From Ectobius pallidus (taxonomy: Eukaryota > Arthropoda > Insecta > Blattodea > Ectobiidae): a stretch of 64,000 bases of DNA. The DNA lies in assembly GCA_964059195.1 (NCBI GenBank), contig CAXKWD010000006.1:14252530-14316529 (forward strand), written 5' to 3'. How positions within the stretch are numbered: position 1 is the stretch's first letter; every line of letters begins with the position of its first letter. The notes beneath the pieces are model-generated. The model did no database searches, was not told where the DNA came from, and saw only the letters and a list, made by a program, of their open reading frames with translations. Below, in pieces: positions 58,429 through 64,000 of the stretch. The translations under genes and the position numbers were made by a program.

Positions 58429-58642
58429 ACCAGCACCAGGAAAAATTCAAAGCACATTTCAGACTTAAAATGTTTTACATATCAAGTGAATAATAAAATC
58501 AACATATTCCCATAAACTTGTTTTAGAATAGCATATAATCTACGAGGGTGGGTCGAAAAGTAACGCACAACATTTCTTTTACAAGAAGTTTAATGGGTAC
58601 CAATAAATGAAGGGACATGTTTTGTCTATTTTTGTATATAGT

Positions 58643-59366
58643 CGGTGCTTTAGTTGGGCCGGTACGCACCGGTACTGCATACCGGTATAAAATGATTTCC
58701 CTTCTACCATACCGGGAAAATTATGTGCTCCGGTACGTCGTACTGGCAGTAAAGGAACGATATTGTCCTAAAATACTTAGGCCTATTAAATGTATAGAAG
58801 AAGAAGAAGACTTGGGCCATCAATCTTTTGTTTCGAGTCCTCGACCATAGGCCACACTCTTTGGTAGTTCTCAATATGTTTATCCTTAGCCTTCTGATTT
58901 TATTAGCTTTAAGGCAAGTGTCTGTTCATCTATTTTGTCTTTCTAGACATCTGAGGTGTCTTTTCACCGTTCGTTCTGAATTGGTTGGTCTATCCCAACT
59001 TTCGTTCTGCATTGGTTATTCTATTCAATTCAATACCAGAGTGTATTTGTTAAAAATAACGAGCAATATTACATTCGCCACAGATATGCGTTCTAATCTT
59101 CACCTTCGTGCGCACTTCTACAGTTACTTTCTCCTTAGATTACATATTGGCTATCCACCTTGTTTTCATAAAATGTGTGGGACCACCGCTAGACGTTTTT
59201 CATCCTGCTCCATACGTCAGGTCATGACTACAAGGAGGCAATAGGTCAGTAGAAGAAACTGCATGCAAAAATTGTCAACCGAAGGATTACATTCAGTTTG
59301 AAGCGATATGGAAAATTTTGAAGTAAGGTGAGTACCCCCAAAAAATATTTTCCAACTAAAGCACTG
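58643..59366. mobile_element. hAT MITE nested inside the mariner
   Basis: Ends CGGTGCTTTAGTTGG and inverse ...CCAACTAAAGCACTG (14 of 15 match). TATATAGT is duplicated exactly (58635-58642 and 59367-59374). Removing it joins 'tatatagtc' to 'gccaag', recreating the mariner arm. A 138-codon open frame within (58828-59244) has no domain I recognise. Confidence 0.93.
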
Positions 59367-59465
59367 TATATAGTCGCCAAGTTTCTCAACACATTTCTCC
59401 CATCGTGATACCAGTTTCAAAATACCCTGTTCATAGAAGTCCGTTCGTTTGGAGTATATTATTGA

Positions 59466-59740
59466 AATTTTTCTTTACCGGGAAGCAGCAAGTTTCCACT
59501 CCATAGAGGCCTGCTTTGTTTCGGGCGTGTAGTGGTATGCCCACGACTCATCACCAGTGACGATTCCCTTCAGAAAATCATGCCCTTCTGCAGCGAAACG
59601 CGATCCAAGCATGTTATCATTCGCTGGCCCTTGTGGTCATCTGTCAGGTTCTTAGGCACCCAGCGAGCACTAACTTTACGAAACTTCAATGTGTCATGCA
59701 CAACAGCAGTCCGCAGATGGCTATACTCCAACCGAAAGGA
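59466..59740 (-). pseudogene. Mariner transposase core fragment
   Basis: Minus strand: RKVSARWVPKNLTDDHKGQR, then after a one-frame shift GHDFLKGIVTGDESWAYHYT and PETKQASMEWKLAASR before a stop. VSARWVP-LT is the signature just before the catalytic domain, and IVTGDESW contains the first catalytic aspartate of the mariner DDD triad. The second and third aspartates and the HTH head are absent. The frameshift and the stop after AASR make it non-functional. Confidence 0.9.
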
Positions 59741-59912
59741 CTTCTATGTAGCCTACAGGGTATTTTGAAACTGGTTTCACGATGGGAGAAATGTGTTGAG
59801 AAACTTGGCGACTATATACAAAAATAGACAAAATATGTCCCTTCATTTATTGGTACCCATTAAACTTCTTGTAAAAGAAATGTTGTGCGTTACTTTTCGA
59901 TCCACCCTCGTA

Positions 59913-60849
59913 CCTCTTTGTCTGTGTCTATATATTTAACTGTCGAGCCTTTTTACATTGTAACAAACGAAAGAAAGAAATTAAGAAGAATGTTGCACAA
60001 TGTAGCCGAACTTTTAAAATACAATAAATAGGCCTATCTATTATTTTGTAATAATCCAGTATTTTAATTAGAACTTCGTAAATTCCATTTCAGTGCCTCA
60101 CCTAAGCATTTGGTTATTAAAATAGATGAGCGAGTTGGCCTGCCCAGGACATTTCTTCTCATTCTTGCCACAGATGCTTGTAATCTTGGGGATAAGGAGG
60201 TTAAACAAAGTGAGTGGGAGAAAATTTGAATATTAAAACGTTTAGAATTTAGTAAACTTACTGTACCGAGAAAACACTATTTATATCTTCTTTAACCGTT
60301 CTCCTACTGTTCAAGTAATTAACAGTCCATAATGTGAAATAAAGATTCACATATTACATTTGCACGTACATAGATTTTTTCTTTGCAAAAATCCGATGCA
60401 TGTACATATTTTCATACATAAAAACCTTAACAGTTCCTAAAAAAATATTTATCATATTTACTTTTATTTTTTTTATGGAAAACAATACCCCACTTACCTA
60501 GATAGCTGAGCTGTAAGTCATCCCCCAGGTTACTCCTTCACTCCCCCCCCCCCCCCAAACGAGGGAGGCGCACAGGCAATAAGTCGGGTATTTTCAGGTT
60601 TCATTTAGAATGACATAACAAAGCTCTCTGTTAAAATAAAAAAAAAGACCCAAATTATTCTGAAGAAACGTCCTTCTTTTTGCTGAAGTTAGTGGATTAT
60701 TAAATGCCTCTTGGCCAATAGAGTAGCTTAAAATTTACAATATCCTCTTGACAAAAGTAACTGTAAATGTTATGAAATAAGTTATAAGGAAATGCTTGTA
60801 TTTATGCAGTGTCGACCAGTCCATTTTTCAGGTTATGGTAATTATGATG
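59913..60849. other. No gene; 14-base C run
   Basis: C run at 60543-60556 and TAGGCCTA at 60029. No frame or terminal repeat recognised. Confidence 0.35.
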
Positions 60850-61320
60850 TAGCTGTTTATGAATGATTTAGAATCAGATTTTTATCAATCACTATGAAGG
60901 TTTGTAGTCAAGTTAATGAAACAATTAACTTGGGAAAACGGTAGAATCGGGCGCGCCCGAGTTTTCACTCTCACTCCTATAATTGTGAAATATGATTTTC
61001 GGTGCAAGGGTATTTTTTTTTATTATGATATATTATTTTGTTGTTTATAGTTGTGACAAAATATGTTTGGTGCAAGGGTCTTTTATTATTCAGTGGAAGG
61101 AAAACTCGGGCGCGCCCGATTCTACCGTTTCGCCAATTAACCTTATTTCGCTTCATGATTGACTAATGAGCACCAAATTGTAATGACTTTTAATGATCTG
61201 GAGCATACACAGTTTACGTCATAGCGCAAAAATCTCCCAATAAAAGCGGCTTGTCTATGTTCCCTCTATACACAGGTAAAATAATTCGGTGTCATTCATC
61301 AACACCCTGTATGTATTTGG
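60850..61320. repeat. Dispersed repeat shared with 27.6 kb, carrying a MITE
   Basis: Aligns with 27560-27810 on both sides of an insertion at 60930-61133. Shared words include 'atctggagcatacaca', 'tttacgtcatag' and 'tatacacaggtaaa'. Confidence 0.75.
60930..61133. mobile_element. 204-bp MITE with GC-palindromic terminal repeats
   Basis: AACGGTAGAATCGGGCGCGC then CCGAGTTTTC at the left is exactly inverted at the right. Each terminal repeat holds an internal palindrome, TCGGGCGCGCCCGA. CAATTAAC flanks both sides (60922-60929 and 61134-61141), and removing the insert restores alignment with the 27.6 kb repeat. The interior contains two direct copies of 'ggtgcaagggt'. Confidence 0.85.
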
Positions 61321-62117
61321 CGTCATGCTTTTGAATAACGCTAAATTATGGGGTTATTATATTGAAGGAACAAACACATTTAAAAGGTTCGAGGTAGCTG
61401 AGTAAACCGAGTTAGAATTTATAAGCAATCCTATTTTCGTAGGTTCCCCTATAGATGCTGAGCGTCCGGGCAGATAATTGATTTGTTTTACCCTCAAAGG
61501 GCCGGGAGGAAGGCATGAATCCTACGGATTCCTGTTATATGCAAAAATGGCTGGGTGGTAGTGTTTTGGGTTGGACAGGGGGTGAAATATCATACTTCCT
61601 AGCCCACTAACCACATTGACATGCATTCTCTACCATGCCTTATTCTCTGGCAACTCATGAACTCTGCTGGATGAGCGTTTCCGAGTTGTTTCAACCGCGA
61701 TTTTATAACTTATTTACTCTAAATTGCATTCCTGCCTAACTTTGGTGTTGGAGAGGAGACTCCAACACTAAAGGTAAAGGCAGTAACAATGTCTAAATAA
61801 ACCGCGACATTTCACACACACACATGTATATACCGTAATATATTGTATTTTTTTATTATTATATCACTTTATGGATCACTCTGATTTAATTATCAATTTA
61901 GAAAAGGCTTATATATGCTATCAAAGGAACTTTTTTTAATAAGTTTTTAAGATTTGAGGCTAGATTTTAGCCTACTGCTATCTTGAATAAGTGCCTGGCA
62001 GATTTATTCACTTTTTAGAGATGGTTATTATTTATTACATATATGTAGGCCATGCTGCTTGAGAAATAGTATTGACAAAAAGACTAAGAAGGAAAAAAAC
62101 ACAGAGAACAATCCATA
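61321..62117. other. No recognisable gene
   Basis: Nothing supported. A short inverted motif (GTTGGAGAGGAGACTCCAAC) lies near 61747. Confidence 0.35.
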
Positions 62118-62720
62118 CATTTACTTATTTATTTATTTATTTATTGTACTAAGAATATTACAGGCTAATACCCAATTACAATATTCTCGCTTATATTAAT
62201 ACACCAGATTCTAATGTTAAATATTTAAAGTGATATTCAAAATAATTAAACTAATACTATAACTAAAACAACACAGAAAAGATAAACAGAAACACAAACA
62301 ATATGACAATTACACAAGGGAACATAATATGAAAAACATGAATAATAATATAAATAATAATATAATAGTTTTGGAGGAAAATATTTATATCAGAAAGATT
62401 AAAATAAAGAAAATGACATGGAGCATATTTTAATTATTATTATTTTAAAAATTTCAAAATTTTCTCACATATATTTTTAAACCGCTTATTGTTAGTTTTA
62501 AAAATATCTATATTGTCCATTTTGTGCAATTGATTGTATAGACGGAGTACATTATAAAGAGAAGAATTATGAGAGTCAGTGTTTGCTTTTGGGATGAAAA
62601 AAAAGCTTATCCAATTTATAAGATCTATAACGTGGAACATAAAAATGTATATCTTTGAGAATATTAATATCGTCTATTTCATTATTAATTAATTTGTATA
62701 AAAACAACAATGCATGAATA
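62118..62720 (-). pseudogene. CR1-like LINE C-terminus and 3' end
   Basis: Minus strand: LFLYKLINNEIDDINILKDI then HFYVPRYRSYK, a frame change, and FFIPKANTDSHNSSLYNVLR then LYNQLHKMDNIDIFKTNNKR followed by FKNICEKILKFLK and stop at 62440. The pattern (A-LFLYKLLN..., VPR-R, then W/YN-LP--I----N---FK--LK) is the C-terminus of CR1/L2-like LINE proteins. A 3' untranslated part follows down to an (AAAT)n tail at 62118-62143. The catalytic region is missing. Confidence 0.7.
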
Positions 62721-62759
62721 TATGAACAATGAACAATGCATATAACCTCCAAATCAATC

Positions 62760-62912
62760 AGCTGACTAATGAACTAATAATATTAGTGAGGAGTTTTTAC
62801 GAGTTGTGTTCATATCTCTAAGAAACAAGATTTTGATAACTTATAAATAATATTATGAGTTCTAGTATTATTAACTAATATTGTAAGAAAGTTCTATGTA
62901 ACAGGGACCAGA
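62760..62912 (-). repeat. Terminal fragment related to 17149-17290
   Basis: TATTATTAACTAATATTGTA then GAAAGTTCTATGTAACAGGG is the inverse of the end seen at 17149. A solo end. Confidence 0.5.
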
Positions 62913-63700
62913 AATACGCTCTTAATATGTGCATCCACACGCAAGCCTGAGTTTGTGCGAATGATACGATATAGGGCCTATTATAAGTCAGTAAGGGTTT
63001 CTTATACCTTATTCATCGTTGTAGAGAGTTGAGAAAAGGTAGGCAATATTGAAAACAAAAATTATTTATATTTATAAAGTTGTTGGGCAATATGGTATGT
63101 TCTCATATTGTGTCTTGCATTGACGTGAAGTTGTTAGACATTCTGATAAGACACCCAAAATAAAAGGAACTGCATACATTCTTATTACTCATACATGTTT
63201 TCATTTAATATTAGAAAATAAACTCTGTGTAAGGCAGTTCATATTCACGAACTTAAGTGAGACAATCAGACTTTAATGCAGTTGCTACATATTTAACGGC
63301 TTGATTAATGTGATTAACTAGTAACAATTAGTTGGGGAAAGCTAACCGCTATGTTTGAAGTATGTGTTGGCTAGATAGCTGGAATAAATGAATATCAGAA
63401 TTGGCCCAATGCTGTTTCGGTTTGGGTAATATGTGGTTATAATAATTTTATGCTGGAATATGTGATATATTTTCCAGGAATTATTGGGGTAGCCACGATC
63501 CACCTGTCAGTATTTTCAATAACTGAAATGCTATTTCCAACTCTTGCAACTTAATATTAGCTAAAATTTTCATAGCCAACCTTAATATTCGCCTATAGAG
63601 AATAAATATTAACCAAATAATTTGTTATGTACAATGAGTAATACTTCAGTGGATTGTTTTGAGGTTGTAATATTTATTTTGTTTTGAACTTCTTAGTAGC
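62913..63700. other. No recognisable feature
   Basis: Nothing supported in this stretch. Confidence 0.3.
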
Positions 63701-63702
63701 AT

Positions 63703-64000
63703 CTAATATATAAAATCGAAAGTGTGTATGTATGTATGTATGTATGTATGTTTGTTCCTTATACAAATCTACATTTCTTTACCAATTTACACGACATTTT
63801 GCACACATACCCAGTTAAGCCCGGGAAGTATAGCTGTCGACATTAAAATTCAAACAAAATACTCCTTCCCTTGAAAATTATATAATTTCTGAGAATTTTA
63901 TACTGAAAAAATGAATTGCTGTTTAGTTCACATGGCAACAGTGAATTGTTTATTATGATTACATAGGGCCTTGGCAAGTATATAGCCTAATGCTTTAACG
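63703..64000 (+). repeat. Start of a Helitron-like or other repeat, cut by the window edge
   Basis: TCTAATATATAAAATCGAAA then 'gtgtgtatg' and a (TATG)n array (63726-63750) resemble the start of the Helitron-type elements at 24390 and 25309 in layout: TC start, TATA-rich, then a short tandem repeat. The 3' end lies outside the window. Confidence 0.4.

Larger units (their letters stand above)
58543..59910 (-). mobile_element. Mariner element with inverted duplicate 3' ends
   Basis: Flanked by TA (58541-58542 and 59911-59912). Ends CGAGGGTGGGTCGAAAAGTA and the inverse ...TACTTTTCGATCCACCCTCG. Ignoring the nested hAT (58643-59366), the left arm continues 'gccaagtttctcaacacatttctcc' and matches the right arm for more than 200 bp. 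Both arms include the coding end LVSRWEKCVEKLGDYIQ, reading outward, so both termini derive from the transposon's 3' end. Without the hAT it is about 644 bp. The remaining core encodes part of a transposase on the minus strand. Confidence 0.88.

Noticed and set aside
57907..58493. Two matching 81-92 codon genes on opposite strands
   Set aside because: They are the two arms of one palindrome. Identical frames on both strands follow from the inverted repeat, not from two genes.
58828..59244. 138-codon open frame as a possible new gene
   Set aside because: It lies inside a hAT MITE defined by exact ends and duplication. The protein shows no domain I know.

Overview
The window looks like intergenic DNA from a large, AT-rich animal genome. 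It is most likely an insect: the ends of the LINE proteins, the tRNA-headed SINEs and the mixture of mariner, hAT, Harbinger-like and Helitron-type repeats fit a cockroach-like or termite-like genome. That species-level guess is inference only. I see no host gene. No open frame looks like a conserved cellular protein, and no complete tRNA or rRNA gene is visible. Nearly everything I can name is a transposable element, a broken piece of one, or a tandem repeat.

Layout. 0-10 kb: a hAT element with an exact 8-bp target duplication (205-929), a LINE tail (1730-2125), a pogo-like repeat (3357-4170), a TAGACCTGGG element carrying a SINE (4190-5127), an inverted repeat with tRNA-like ends (5660-6055), a deleted Tc1/mariner element (6599-7302), a hAT nested in a second tRNA-like repeat (7866-8505) and a LINE frame (9313-9870) with a SINE in its 3' end (9928-10472). 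10-24 kb: two related elements that keep the same Harbinger-like N-terminal fragment (11527-13166 and 19403-20237), the first carrying a hAT transposase tail and a SINE, then more small MITEs and LINE ends. 24-31 kb: two Helitron-type elements head to tail, then two hAT-like elements in neighbouring GTGATAAC sites. 31-41 kb: a SINE, further copies of the CAGGGCCCGG hAT family, a hAT filled with an ATCGATGT minisatellite, and TTAA fold-back elements. 42-48 kb: a 70-bp tandem repeat, duplicated LINE 3' ends and a Harbinger-like MITE. 48-51.5 kb: one decayed LINE broken by a pair of inverted MITEs and a 3-copy tandem repeat. 52-57 kb: a SINE-like retroposon, two tandemly duplicated hAT-type units and a LINE tail. 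57.9-60 kb: a perfect palindrome with arms of about 244 bp, then a mariner whose two ends are inverted copies of its own 3' end, with a hAT inside. 60-64 kb: a MITE with GC-palindromic ends, a CR1-like LINE tail and the start of another repeat at the window edge.

Many insertions can be reconstructed exactly from target-site duplications or from a host element's reading frame, so the window is a readable stack of nested insertions. The most unusual signal is not a classical feature. The 8-mer TAGGCCTA occurs at least 19 times by hand count. In four places where a related copy of the surrounding repeat is present, it is a 6-bp gain, as if TA had become TA-GGCC-TA. This resembles the footprint of a transposon that targets TA.
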